From assembly GCA_963281255.1 (NCBI GenBank), contig OY725489.1, forward strand, positions 4,588,001 through 4,652,000: 64,000 nt of DNA, in the 5' to 3' direction. Shown one piece after another: positions 45,810 through 58,144 of the stretch. Under the pieces are notes generated by a model. The model searched no databases and was not told the DNA's origin. It saw only the letters and a program-made list of their open reading frames with translations. Numbering within the stretch: the first letter of the stretch is position 1; every line of letters begins with the position of its first letter. Source of the stretch: Aphrocallistes beatrix. Its lineage: Eukaryota; Porifera; Hexactinellida; Sceptrulophora; Aphrocallistidae. The position numbers and the translations under genes were made by a program.

Positions 45810-46925
45810 TTAAGGTTGGCCTTTCCTATGGGAATTTTGTCTTTTATCAAAAATCAACCAAAAGGCCTTTTTAACCATTTTTAGATAACTAAAGGGGTTC
45901 TAAACCTCTATTTCGATTTTCAGAATTTCAAAGCCAATATTTTGCCACTTAGAGCCACTTGAACCACCTGGTGTCGCCCAAAGAAGGACACATTTTTGTC
46001 TCATATCAATAACTTCTTTAAACAATGTCAGATCATAATTTTGATCCTAAATTCATGGTCAGCATTAAATTTCCAAAAATTTGATATATATATTGGACAC
46101 ATTCGGAGAAACCTTTTGACTGCGGGTCCCTAGCAACGACCAGGAATGTGAAAAAATTCCTGGCCTATGCTATGCACGGACGTCCAAAAGATTCTCTAAC
46201 TATGGTCAATATACATATCAAATTGCTGGAAATTCAATGAGGGACACGAATTGAGGATTCAAATAATGATTTGACACGGTTAAAAAAAGTTATTGATCTG
46301 GGATTCCGGCGGACACTATTGAATGTGGCTATTTTTGGGGGCCTAGCCATCAATGACTTGACGGTAAAAATTTTTCATATACCATATTTTGAAATTTAGT
46401 ACAGCTATAAGTTGTCGAATATGGATATTTGTATGCTATTTAATATTCTAAAGCAGTTATATACGGATGGGTATTGACGGGCATATATCAATATTTTTTG
46501 AAACCTATTTTCTGGGACTTGTTTTTCAGCAATTATAAAGTTGATAACTTTTTGAAAATTCATCCTAGGTGCGAAAACTCGACGGTTTCTGATAGATCTC
46601 GAAGAGTAGAACATAATGGAGAGACATAATTTTGATACGTCGTATTAGGAATAAAAAGAGAATTATAAAAAAAATAGTGTCAAAATTACTAAAAATAAAA
46701 TACCTCGGGTGTTTTGGTGTGAATTTTTAACAATTTTCAAAATTTCAAAAATCTGTCTGTTCATTAGTTAGATTTTCTATTTATGAATGAAGTTGAAAAG
46801 TTTCTAAAAGATTGTAAGAATATTGTTTCCGATTTTTCCTTGTAAATTGCCCAAAAATTTATTTTTAAAATTTTTTGTCGTTTGAGTAATTTATATTGTT
46901 AATGCAGTTTTGCAGATAACTCTCT
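45810..46925. repeat. TTAA-type repeat unit (TTAAGGTTGG start) with dispersed AT-rich body
   Basis: TTAAGGTTGGCCTTTCCTAT at 45810 resembles the left end at 7080 and sits exactly at the TTAA inside a Helitron 5' terminus. The body shares segments with 19560-19710 and, inverted, with 12030-12420. The right end is not defined and no transposase is visible. Confidence 0.5.
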
Positions 46926-47776
46926 CATCTGTAACGAATTGATTGAAGAAACTGCCGGTCATAGAAAGATAATTTTTGGCATGTGGGAGTATTTTGGCTA
47001 TGGCTCCGGTAAGTTCTGAGCTCAGAGCAAAATGTCGACTCATCATGGAATTATGACGCCATTGTCACATTTTTAAAAGTTAAGCAACACAGTTATTCGG
47101 GNNNNNNNNNNNNNNNNNNNNNNNNNNNNNNNNNNNNNNNNNNNNNNNNNNNNNNNNNNNNNNNNNNNNNNNNNNNNNNNNNNNNNNNNNNNNNNNNNNN
47201 NNNNNNNNNNNNNNNNNNNNNNNNNNNNNNNNNNNNNNNNNNNNNNNNNNNNNNNNNNNNNNNNNNNNNNNNNNNNNNNNNNNNNNNNNNNNNNNNNNNN
47301 NAAACTGCCAGGCGCAGAAAGCTGATTTTTGGCATGTGGGGGTCTTTTGGCTATGGCTCCAGTAAGTTCTGAGCTCAGAGCAAAATGTCGACTCATCATG
47401 GAATTATGACGTCATTGTCACATTTTTAAAAGTTAAGCAACACAGTTATTCGGGCATAGCTCAGCCATTATAGGAGATAGAAGGCTGAAATTTTAATAGA
47501 ATCTGTATACTAACACGTCTCACATATTATACAACTATCATCAAAAAATGATGACTCATCACTTTGCTATGACGTCATCATTACTCATCAAAATTTTACA
47601 AATTGACAAATTTGGTTTTTTTTCGAGTAATATCGATTTTAAAACTAAGATGGACATATTTAGAGATGATATATCCTTTTTAATTAACCAATGTCACCTC
47701 CAGGCGACCGAAGGGAGCCTCCGGCGGACACAAAGTGTCCTCCAGCTGCGCAGCGCAAGCAAGCGAAGCGCGCTTG
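46926..47776 (+). mobile_element. Helitron-like copies 10 and 11 around an assembly gap
   Basis: Copy 10 starts TCTGTAACGAATTGATTGAA at about 46928 and runs into the N-run at 47102. Copy 11 resumes after the gap at AAACTGCCAGGCGCAG (47302) and ends in AAGCGAAGCGCGCTTG at 47776. The gap lies inside or between two nearly identical repeats, which probably collapsed the assembly. Confidence 0.7.
47102..47301. other. Assembly gap (200 N)
   Basis: A block of 200 N, a round number typical of a placeholder. The true length is unknown. Confidence 0.99.
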
Positions 47777-48296
47777 TCCTTACTATTAAAACTCGATTAT
47801 TGTATATATATATATATATATCTGTAACGAATTGATTGAAGAAACTGCTGGGCGCTGAAGGCTGATTTTTGGCATGTGGGACTCTTTTGGCTATGGCTCC
47901 AGTAAGTTGTGAGCTCAGACGAAAATGTCGACTCATCATGGAATTATGACGTCATTGTCACATTTTTAAAAGTTAAGCAACACAGTTATTCGGGCATAAC
48001 TCTGCCATTATAGGAGATAGAAGCCTGAAATTTTATTCGAATCTGTATCCTAACACGTGTCACATATGATGCAACTATCATCAAACAATGATGACTCATC
48101 ACTTTGCTATGACGTCATCATTACTCATCAAAACTTTAAAAATTGACAAATTTGGTGCTTTTTCGAGTGACATTGATTTTAAAACTAAGATGGACATATT
48201 TAGAGATGATATATCCCGTTTAATTAACCAATGTCACCTCCAGGCGACCGAAGGGAGCCTCTGGCGGACACGCAGCGCAAACACGAAGCGCGCTTG
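47777..48296 (+). mobile_element. Helitron-like copy 12, complete, tandem with copy 11
   Basis: TCCTTACTATTAAAACTCG at 47777 follows the CTTG of copy 11 with no base between. TA tract, body, then GAAGCGCGCTTG at 48296 followed by T. 520 bp. Direct head-to-tail abutment of 3' and 5' ends is a recognised product of rolling-circle elements. Confidence 0.8.
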
Positions 48297-48297
48297 T

Positions 48298-48590
48298 TAT
48301 CATTAAAATTAGTTGATGATGTCAAACAGAATTTTTTGACGCAATTTACGTAGAAGTCCAATTTCCAATTGATCTTTGGAATGAAATAGGTTTCAGATGA
48401 TGTCATATTCCAACTTTCCATTGAATATGAAGTTTCTAGCTATAATGGTATTTGTAAAATAGGGCAAAGAATGAAATCACAAAATGCTACGTAATCACGA
48501 TGATTTAGCACATTTGGAAAATCTTAAGCCACTGTGCAAATCTACATATATGTTCGCAGCTTCACAAAAAAATTCAGATCGATCGAGCAT
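48298..48590. mobile_element. Hairpin-capped element, internal fragment
   Basis: GGAATGAAATAGGTTTCAGA, ATCACGATGATTTAGCACAT and GTTCGCAGCTTCACAAAAAA match the body of the copies at 26440 and 53000-53220. Both hairpin caps are missing. Confidence 0.55.
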
Positions 48591-48639
48591 TTCTACGCTC
48601 TCTTCTAGAACAAGGGAAACTTTGGAAGCTTAATCAAAT

Positions 48640-49440
48640 TGATTGGAAGTATGATAAGTTGTGTCCAGAGACATTTGTTTACAGGATTAGGAAGACAGTT
48701 GTGTACAGAGACATTTGTGTAACAGAGACAGTTGTGTACAAGAATTAGAAAAATATGTTGTAGACAGCTCTAATAATGCCATTGATGCTCTAACTAGGAT
48801 ACTAGGGGTACACCAGCGTAACGTAAGGTATTGGGATACAGAGTTAATCACTACTTGTGAATATGATTTGAATCGTGAACTGTATTTATTTACTTGTTTG
48901 GTTTCTGATCACATATACAGTATATACTCGAATAGTAGGCGGGGTGGTTATTGATTTTAGCTCTATTTAGGACCTGGTAAAATGTTATGATTTCCGAGAA
49001 TTGCAAATATTTGTGGAATATGATCATTCGAGAGTCAATAATTGTAGGGAGGCAATTATCTGATGTCAAAGGTTATTCTAGGCGGTGTCTAAAAATATTT
49101 AGGCCCCATTTGGAGGGGCGAGTATTCGAGGGAGGCGATTATTCGAGGGCTGGCTACTACTCGAGTATATACGGTATGCCACAAATAATAAAGAATAAGT
49201 ATGTCACACTAGTGTACCCCTAGTTAGAGAATGACTGATATTATTAGAGCTGTTTACAGCGAATTTTTCTAATTCTTGTACACAACTGTCTCTGTACACA
49301 AATGTATCTGCACACAACTGTCTCACAAACTTGTACACAACTGTCTTCCTAATCTTGTACACAACTGTCTCCTTTCCTGTACACAACTGTCTTCCTAATT
49401 CTGTACACAAATGTCTATGGTCACAACTGTCTTACTCCGA
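48640..49440. mobile_element. Foldback element of ACAGTTGTGTACA repeats, split by a MITE
   Basis: The left arm (48660-48815) has GACAGTTGTGTACAAGAATT and CTAGGGGTAC. The right arm (49205-49440) has the inverse, GTACCCCTAGTTAGAG and AATTCTTGTACACAACTGTC, with seven or more ACACAACTGTCT units. The MITE at 48918-49173 lies between the arms. Confidence 0.6.
48918..49173. mobile_element. MITE, GTATATACTCGA ends
   Basis: CAGTATATACTCGAATAGTA and the inverted TACTACTCGAGTATATACGG next to TA. Interior copies of GAGGCGATTATTCGAGGG and GAGGCAATTAT repeat the theme of the ends. Confidence 0.6.
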
Positions 49441-49656
49441 ATTGATTGCACTGTAATGTGCGACTATATTGATAAATCTAATCAAGTACATTCGAAACCG
49501 GTTTTTCTAACTACTATTTCTTTACAAGTTCATACTGTAAGAAAAACTAATATAAATTTGGAATTTCTTAATCAATAAAAAGTCAGAAATACTAGTAGTT
49601 AGAAAAAACCGAGTGGTTAGAAAGAAACGGTATCGACTGTATGTATATTACAAGTA

Positions 49657-52172
49657 CACTCGAACCTCTCTTATCTGGACCTCCGATATCCGGGCACCTC
49701 TCTCAACCGGGCAGCCCTTTCGACATTTAGTCAATGTGCATTGTCCTATTTTCAAGTCAATTATTAACCACGATTCCAGCAATCTCATTATCTTATTTAA
49801 TGAACTTTGATAATTACGGATACCGCCCGTGAAAAATCCATAGGTTTGGCTTACAGCATATATCAAGAATAGAGATATATAAGATGTTAAGCGTGGGCAG
49901 GTAGTGCAATTAAAAAATATTGTGACATGCCAAACAGTGTTTGGTTCGCATTTCTAGTTTTTGAGCTACAGCGTCTCAAAGTCGTTTTTTTCCCGTTTTT
50001 CCCAAGCACATCTTAATGGTAAGCCCTCCTCCACTCTGTGATTTTTTTGAAACACATGTTTGGATCAAATGCTTCGAAAATTTATTCATATATAGTCTAT
50101 AAAATTTGCAATTGCATAGAACCAAAAGAAAGTTAAAATAACCAAAATTGTTAATTTTATAGGGGTTTGAAAAAATATTGCCAAAAAACGGCGAAAAAAG
50201 CCCGATTTTCTTTGGAAATCTGCAACAAAATCACAAATTTATAAGATATCGAAAATCAAGTGGTCCTACGCTCATCGCTTAATGATATGGAACAACTCTC
50301 GAAATTTTCAAACCTCTATCTCAAAGCAATTTTGAGTTTGACAAAAACAGAAAAGCCACAAAGTCATCGGTGGGAAATATAGCAATGATCGGTTTTAATA
50401 AGCACCGATGATCAGTGATATCAAGTATCGCAAATTTTTGAAAGACGGTCAATTTTGGAATTTTAAAGTCCCGAGATATAGGGATTTGAAGTTTTGATGT
50501 TAAGAACGATGTAAAATGAGCTATTAATGATAAATGCATCCATGGGCATTTAATCGCATGTATACTAATGAATTAGATGTATTCCAACAGATTTAGGTGA
50601 AAATAGCAAAATTATACTGAAAATTCACAAATTACCTTGAGGCCTCTAACCCCGAATATTTTGAAACAATTAGGGATATAATTAATATTCCTAGCACTAC
50701 AAAGTATAATTCATCGGTTTAGAATGAATAAAGAGCTTCTAAAAAGTATATTAGGAAGTTAGAGCGAGAGTCTGCGACTTTTAGTTTTCAAATTAGGATT
50801 TTCGAAAAATGCTACGTCATCACGTGATAAAAATTTAAAACTTAGCATTCCATTCCATGTAGTACACTTATTATTTAAGAATCAGATATATACCGTCTTG
50901 AAAAGTATATTAGGAATTGAGAGCTAAGAATTTGGGTGTATATTTCCCGAGATATGGAGGAATCTGTTTTGGACCATAAATGGGGGGCTTTGACCGAATT
51001 TTGGAGATAAATGCTTTGAACTTCCAAAATAATCATGTTGAGTGCTTCATAATTTCAGTATACATTGCTAGTGACTATTGCATTGTTTTTTGAATGTAAT
51101 AGCTACTTTGGGAACTTATTTCTGACAAGATTCGCCATTTTCTAATATATTCAAAGTTCTCCATAGAATTTGTATTACAATAAAATCGATGATAAGTCAA
51201 GAAATATTTACTTTTTGACAAAGAGATGTTTGATGAACCTATATATTATCATATATATCCTTTTATTTAAGATTATAATAGATTATATATCTTCAATTGT
51301 TTTTAACCATTGACATCGAGCACTTTTGGGGCCATAGAGAGTTTTGATGTCCGTACTTTACCTACAATATACTATAACTTACGAATTAATGGTCGGAGCT
51401 GAACAAATTTTTTTTTTAACTGTTCAGAATTCTTTTCTATACACAATAGGTAATATCACAAAGGCCATTTCCCGAGCATTTTAGAAATGAAGTCCCTCAT
51501 AAGGATATTTTTGATTGGATTTTAAGTGCCTCTTTTTCTAAATTCATCTGTTTTATAATATTTAAAGGGGCCAAAACCATTTTGAGGTTCATATAATTGA
51601 AAAAATATCAGATAAGTTAGAAAATAATTGATGAATGCGCCGCAAAACCACGAATAACTTTCCGATTTTTAGTACGACTGAGCTTTAGGTTCTCAGTTCT
51701 AGAATATCAAAATAAATACCGTCCAACAAGTACGATTAGATGGTATACTACTCAATAATCCGATGGAATTAGCAATAAAAAATTTACTATTTTTTTTATG
51801 TCAGGCGATGCTTTTCGAGGGCGGTATCCTTAATTTGGAAGATAATTGCGACATCTACTATATTCAGGGGTAAATACTGCTTAAAATGTATTAATCAATC
51901 GCAATGGAATAGTTTCTTTTCCTTTATAGAATATCTATTTTACAATCACCTCTCTTATCCTGAACTAAAATTTTGATAACCAAGTTCCGGGCACTAGATA
52001 TTGTTTAAACTCACCCATTATACAAATTGACAGTTTTAACACTGTAAACTGATATTCAAGTTGATTTCTGACTTACGGGCACCTCTCTTATCCAGACCTC
52101 CGATATCCGGGCAAATTATGTTATCCGGGCACCCTCCGGTCCGGCACTGCCCAGATAAGAGAGGTTCGAGTG
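49657..52172. mobile_element. pogo-like MITE, CACTCGAACCTCTCTTATC family, host of a TTAA element
   Basis: CACTCGAACCTCTCTTATCT at 49657 and the inverted AGATAAGAGAGGTTCGAGTG ending at 52172, both beside TA. Sub-repeats CCGATATCCGGGCA occur at both ends. The middle is occupied by TTAA element T3 (49813-51833), so the MITE itself is only about 500 bp. Confidence 0.75.
49813..51833. mobile_element. TTAA-target element, GGATACCGCCC family, copy T3
   Basis: Left ATTACGGATACCGCCCGTGA and right TTTTCGAGGGCGGTATCCTTAA (last 22 bp) are the family's terminal repeats; the left TTAA has mutated. The interior is related to T1 in inverted orientation (GGAACAACTCTCGAAATTTTC near 50290, ACATCTTAATGG near 50010). 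About 2.0 kb with no transposase frame. Confidence 0.7.
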
Positions 52173-52885
52173 TAATTATTGTCTGAATTTCAGGACAATT
52201 TATTGTCCAGCCCAATCAATTTATAACCATTATATAATGCAAAAATTCATTCGTTACATAACACAAAATGTTGAAATCTAGATCTCCAATCACGTTATAC
52301 ATTTTACATAATGTTATGACTATTTCGACATGTCGGTCAATGAAATTTTTGGATTCATCCAGAGGAAGCTATACCTTACAAAAACACGTCTACATTCTCT
52401 CACAACACTCACACTTACATTCTTATCATTTTTAATCAATAATAAAGAAATACAATAAGAAAGATGATGAAGTCTACATAAATCGAGGCTCTTTAAATCG
52501 TGTTTGAAGACATTCAATCGTTGATCCTGTGCCTTAAAAGCTTTACCTAAACTAATTTCGGAGACTAAGATTTTGTGGAGCATACATTTCCAGCTATTTC
52601 TACGAACCTTATTCCACTAAACCTAGACGACCGCCAGTCTAAAGTTTGCGTTACCCAGCTGAAATTTGGGATTCAGTTACCTATTAGCATTCATCATGAT
52701 GTTCCTACTTGTAAGAATAGATATTATATAACCCTTTCAATACTTTCGCCCTACACAACAAATTAAAGGAATAACGGTATACATTGAAAGTGATGTTATT
52801 TCATTTCCAGAACATCAAGGTAGATGAATATAATTGTGTTAATGTTATAATTATCTATTTTTATTGATTATAAGTTCTTGTTTTT
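52173..52885. other. Spacer, no gene seen
   Basis: Two short open frames overlap here on opposite strands, but neither shows motifs or coding-like composition. Confidence 0.45.
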
Positions 52886-53758
52886 AGTGTGCTTCTATAT
52901 CACTATATTGGATCTATGATCCAATATAATGATGTAGTAGCACACTTCTAAAATGAGTGCTGGTATCCTGCGGGCCGTGAGTGGTGTAGAGACCTGAGTT
53001 TAAGAGATATCGGTTTGAATTTTTTGTGAAACTGCGAACATATATGTAGATTCTCACTTCGGGTTACATAAATATGCTAAATCATCATGATTACGTACCA
53101 TTTTGTGAATTCATTATTTTGAACATTGTACAAAGAAAATCGGAGCTAGAAACTTGAGATTCATACTGAAGGTGTAAAATGATAACATCTAATAGCTATT
53201 TCATTCACAAAATAATTGGACCAAAGACTTCTTTGCAAGTTGCGGTTAAAAATTTCGACTTATCATGATGACGTAGCAATATTGATCAATGTGTAATAGG
53301 CCTTAAATCTTAAGAGATAGCAATACACATATTTCGTATAAAGTGTACAGTATGGATGACTCTACAAAATTATGCTGACTTCATTATGATGACGCAACAA
53401 TAATGATAAATGATTAATATGGCTAAAATTTTAATAGTTAGCAATAAAAATATGTTGTATAAAGTGTTCAGTATGGATGACGATTCAAAAGTATGCTAAA
53501 TTATTTATGCTGATGTCATCATGATGACACAGCAATAATGATAAATGGGTGATAAGTCTAAAATCTTAAGAATTAATACTAATGAGCATATGTTGTACAA
53601 TTTGTTTAGTATGGATTACTTTACCAAATTATGAAAAAAGCCCCTCACAGACGGGCCGGGAGTGTCCTTCCCTATTCCAGGAATGATGAGACAGTTATAT
53701 GTCATTAACCCTGGAATAGGGAAGCACACTCCTGGCAGGTCTGTGAGGGGCCTTTTTA
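52886..53758. mobile_element. Hairpin-capped element, complete copy (A to B)
   Basis: Hairpin A (52886-52946) has GTGTGCTTCTATATCACTAT pairing with ATAATGATGTAGTAGCACAC. The body contains GTTTAAGAGATATCGG and TTTGTGAAACTGCGAACATA. Three ~120-135 bp tandem units begin near 53262, 53381 and 53516, each with ATGATGACG and GTATGGATGACTCTACAAAA. Hairpin B (53634-53758) has GCCCCTCACAGACGGGCCGG pairing with CCTGGCAGGTCTGTGAGGGG. No coding sequence. The superfamily is unknown. Confidence 0.7.
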
Positions 53759-55175
53759 CAGTCTAGTATTCAATGCAAGTTGTTCAGTAGTTTGTAACTG
53801 CAGCGGCGTCTATGATGGTTCTTCTGATTTCCTCGACAACCGTTATATTTTCCACTATTCATTACTTATGAACATAGCTTATTAGGCAAAAAGCTGACCC
53901 ATGAAAATAGGGGTTATACCCAACCGTCACCACAGTAAAGATTTGAAGCCAGATTATAGTGAAAAAGTCCTCTTGAATAACGTCAAATAGTTCGTAGATT
54001 TGAATTGTGGTATCAATTTTGTTATCAATTGAGTTATGGGCCTATTTGTCCCCGCAGTGCACAATTTAACTACCACCCTCTATATCAACTAATTTGTTGT
54101 CTCGCTTATGAAACATGTTCTCCATTGTTTATTTTTAATATCATTTACCCATAAAGCGATGGTGAAAATTTCAGACTAATTTGTTGGGTATTTTTAATTT
54201 TCCAAGCCGTTTTTTCTGAAAAATGGGAGGAAAAACGTCCGACTGTAAACTTTCATGTAATCCACATAAAATGTATTATCGTTAAATAGAATATCATATA
54301 TGGAGATTCCATTGGTCAAATGGACATTTCTGAAATAGTTGCAGTCCTGGAGAGTCCGCGGTTTTCACACATTTTCATATATGGTAATATTGTTAATAAC
54401 TCGTAATTGATCGTATTATAATAAATGTTTATTAATTGTTAGTTCCTATTAGTAGAGCAGCTTAGTGAATTGATTTGAACATTCCAGAAAAACCACCAAA
54501 CTTTTTATACATATTTTTCTTTTCAGCATCTTTAAATTTAGAGGTAAAGTCCCAAAATGCAATTTAGCTAACTTCTCAATAGCACGATTCGATGGTAGAA
54601 CACTCAGGAATACAAGGAAATCAGTTCAAAAAATATGTGCTTTTGTATATGCAATATTATTCGTGGGCGGTATCCTTATTTTTAGTTTACTTCAGTTGAG
54701 TTATATTTAGTTTAGTCTAGTTTAGCTAGCAGGGATCTTAACAAACTGTGGTGTATATCTTTTAAGCCCTGTGCAACACCATTGATATAGCGACAAGCAG
54801 AAAACTGGCTTACGTTAACTCCATCGACAAATTATCTGAAAATTTCCAGAAGTCAAAAATTATGTGTGGTAGAATAGCTTGGGAACACTGTGAAGTTCAA
54901 ACGATCAGATATTTTCTCTGTGATTACGGAAAAGTTGGACTAGCTCTAGAATGTCATAACAATCCAAGAGATCATTTACGATCTCTAAAAGTTATATGAC
55001 CTACCGTTGGGATTTCCAGCTCGTTGGAATATTTCAGCCCGGGCAGCCAGTCAAAAATTCTCAGCAGGGGCTTTCAAGTACAATTATCTAGCCCGGGCTA
55101 GCACGGAACTAAGAGAATAAAACACCAGGTTGATCATGCCGAGTGTTCAATAAGTGTTCAATAATTTAAACTATA
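53759..55175. other. Spacer with one TTAA-family end, no gene seen
   Basis: TTCGTGGGCGGTATCCTTAT at 54661-54680 is an isolated right end of the GGATACCGCCC family; no left partner was found. TAGTTTAGTCTAGTTTAGCT near 54710 is a short simple repeat. Confidence 0.45.
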
Positions 55176-55215
55176 CAAGCGCTTTTCGCTTGCTTGAGCT
55201 TCGCAGCTGAGGGCA
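55176..55215 (-). mobile_element. Helitron-like head fragment
   Basis: CAAGCGCTTTTCGCTTGCTT, then GAGCTTCGCAGCTGAGG, matches only the GC-rich terminal 40 bp of the family. Confidence 0.5.
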
Positions 55216-55875
55216 TGTTATGGTTATTGAAAAATGTTCTACGTACTTTGTATAAAATTAAAAGCGACCAAGACTTTTGAAACACCCGTATAAATATTTA
55301 TCTTAGATGCTTAGATGACTTAATTAATTCTATCAATATACCGGAGTTGCGTAATTTCTATTAATCCAACTTGTTAAATTTTGATTTGCCATCTAGCACT
55401 TGAAGCCAACTATATTGTAGGTATTTCACACTCATAGATCAATGAATGAAATTCCATTCTCGCTTGCTCTATCAACTTGAAACACTTATAATAAATAGGA
55501 TTTAAAATTTTAATTAACCAAAACTCGAAAAGTATTTTAACAACATAAAAATTTCGTTACGCAACTAGTGTCAATATTCGATTATAAATGGAATGTGCCA
55601 TTCTTGTACTAATATTCTACTTATTTTTCGAGTTACAGAAATAGTTTAATTTTCCCACCCTGGATACCACCCCGCCGCGGCAATGTGCCAGATTGAAAAT
55701 CGTATACCCACTTGCACATCTACATGTGTGAATACACCTTTCCTGAAAATTTGAAATATGTATTTGGCTACTCTAGTTTTGCAGGAGAGAGGACAGGGTC
55801 GGCCGGCCAACGAGGGTGATTTCAGAAGTGGGGCTCTATACTATATACAATAGTATCGAACTACACTAAAATTGG

Positions 55876-56155
55876 CATGATGTGATGACGCCATTTCTCG
55901 AATATATGAAGCCATACCTGAAGATAATAGCTTCTCCGATTCCTAGGCATCGATAGCTTATTAGTTGGTAACACATTATCTGGGTATATCTTTATTTCAT
56001 GACTTATTCAGTAATATTGAAAGGTTGCCAATTTATGATAACGTCATTTCACGAATATGTGAAACCATACAACTACAGTTAATAGTTCATTCGATTGCTT
56101 GGCATCGATAACCTATTAGTTGGTAATTCACTTCATGGGTATATCTGAGCTTTAA
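55876..56155 (+). repeat. Imperfect direct duplication, period about 160 bp
   Basis: Unit 1 (GTGATGACGCCATTTCTCGA...GGCATCGATAGCTTATTAGT) is repeated as unit 2 (ATGATAACGTCATTTCACGA...GGCATCGATAACCTATTAGT) from about 56034. The same motif order is kept across both. Confidence 0.6.
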
Positions 56156-56415
56156 ATACCTAATCGTTGTAAACTGCCCATTCCGGCCACTGTGTAGAGC
56201 ACGAGATGTTGCGCAAGCTTGATTTAAATAATGTATTTGATGAATTCGCAAAGAATAAGCCCGCAAAAAGCCTATGTAAAAAAGTTTCTGAAGTGTGCGT
56301 TTTATAAAAAGTTAATGTATTGTGGGCTAATTTGATTCTGAATACTGTGGGGTCGGTTTGATGTAAGACATATAGGAGGCCTAAATTTTGGACACCACCA
56401 GGGCCCAAACGACCC

Positions 56416-56527
56416 CTAATGCGGCCCTAGGTATAATTTGTGGGTTGGATTTGGCAAAGCTAGTGGGAGCAACTTCCTCATCCCTACCCCCTTGCTTGTA
56501 CAACCCGGCACTGAACATTTGTTAGTC
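56416..56527 (-). pseudogene. Possible THAP zinc-finger start
   Basis: An ATG at about 56527 opens MTNKCSVPGCTSKGVGMRKL, which has the Met-x-x-x-CSVPGC start typical of THAP DNA-binding domains. The expected AVPCTY-like end and C-terminal Cys/His pair are not found. The frame stops after about 37 residues. It may be a first exon or relic of a P-type transposase. Confidence 0.35.
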
Positions 56528-57017
56528 ATACTAAATTGATTAATTAATATCTTGGTAAGATAATACCAACTGTTCATTAAGTTCGAGTTAACTGTATTTC
56601 CAGAATTTGTATCAAGCTCAAATGAGCTAAAAATCATAAAAACTCCTTATAAGATTTGGTGGAGATTTTCAGACCAAATGAATAAGTCAATCAATTTAAG
56701 TGGCACTAAATAGATAGTGTTATCCCAACACAGTGACACATTACCCAGCCATTTTCTTTATAATCGTTTTATGAGTGGTTCTTTTAAAATCTCATATGGT
56801 AAAGCAAATTCAGGGTGGAAAAAGGTAAAAATGAGCTTAACTTGTAATCGGGAGGACTGTTTTTAACATTTTCTATCATATAATTTGGTCAAAATTCCAG
56901 AAAAAAATGTCGGTCGACAGACCGATAGTGCAGTTCCAGGAAAACACTGCACAAGGTACCAAAACCCATAATTCACATTGATACACTTGCATTATGCATA
57001 CTAGAGCATTCTAAATG

Positions 57018-57290
57018 TTAGAATCGGATTATACATAGTGGATTACCCTATATATTAGCCTTTGAGAACACGTTTCTATCTTAAATTACGATATTTTGTA
57101 AAAGGTGTGAAAATATGTAAATATACATATGCCATTCACACCTCAAATATTCACATTATTATTTCGAAAGTGGAAAAGTCGGATTCTACAAAGTGGATTA
57201 CCCTATATTAACTGTTGAGATCTCAATTATATCTTCAAACATAGCTTATTGGTAAAAGGAGTGAAAATATGCATATATACCTGCCAAAAC
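57018..57290 (+). repeat. Imperfect direct duplication, period about 155 bp
   Basis: TAGTGGATTACCCTATATAT and AAAGGTGTGAAAATATG in the first unit recur as AAGTGGATTACCCTATATTA and AAAGGAGTGAAAATATG in the second, with the spacing kept. Confidence 0.6.
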
Positions 57291-58144
57291 TGGAAATGGA
57301 GAAATTTCGCGAAAGTAATTTCAGGTGCACATCTTCACTATAAATGAATTCTACATACCGAATTTGGTAGCAATCGGACTATTAGATTTCGCAGGGTCCA
57401 GCGTACGGATGGGCGTACAACGGACTTAGAACGCCATCCATGCCATAAGAGCATCTCCTATAATAGGAGCTGCACTAATTAGAAAAAATTGACAAATTTG
57501 TAATGCTTGTTGTTGTATTGTCGTAGAAGCTAGTACAATTTACAAGAGTAGCAAAAATTCCCACAAAATTATCATATTCGAACCTATTTTCTAAAATTTC
57601 ACAACAAAGCTTATATGGGGGTGCTTATCATTATGATTCAAATAAGCTTAATACCTAACTAGGAAGCATTATTTTATTCGAACTTATTGAAAAGTCGGTA
57701 ATAGACTACAAGCAAGAGTAATGGATTAAAAGATCGTCCAAAACCATTATATTTGTAACATAGTAAATAAATTGTAGGACCATACAGGTGAAATAAGGTT
57801 ATTTTGTCTCAATTTTTGCTTAACAAAAGCGACAAAAAAATCCGCTGAGACAAAAAAACCGATAGGATATACTATACATTAAATGGTCTAAATATGCACG
57901 GGAAAGGGGACAAAAAAACCCGGTGAGGTAAAAATCCCGATTTCGACTGCAGTAGGAAATATATAGGTGCGTATTATCATTGCAATAGTAACTAAATATA
58001 TAGTAAATAACATAAAACAAGTGCAAAATTTGTAGTAGACACAATAAGAATACAATTGATAAATTGAATAATTTTTAGACATTATGGTTACTTGAAAAGG
58101 TGCTAAACAAGCATTTTTATAAACCCAAGACAAGACAAACAACT

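Larger units (their letters stand above)
55216..58144. other. Long AT-rich stretch without a convincing gene
   Basis: Holds two local direct duplications and one THAP-like scrap, listed separately. GACAAAAAAA(T/C)CCG(C/G)TGAG-type motifs recur near 57832 and 57908. No mobile-element ends were recognised. Confidence 0.45.

Noticed and set aside
47073..47399. Minus-strand frame crossing the gap
   Set aside because: Mostly N; the flanks are Helitron-like repeat sequence.
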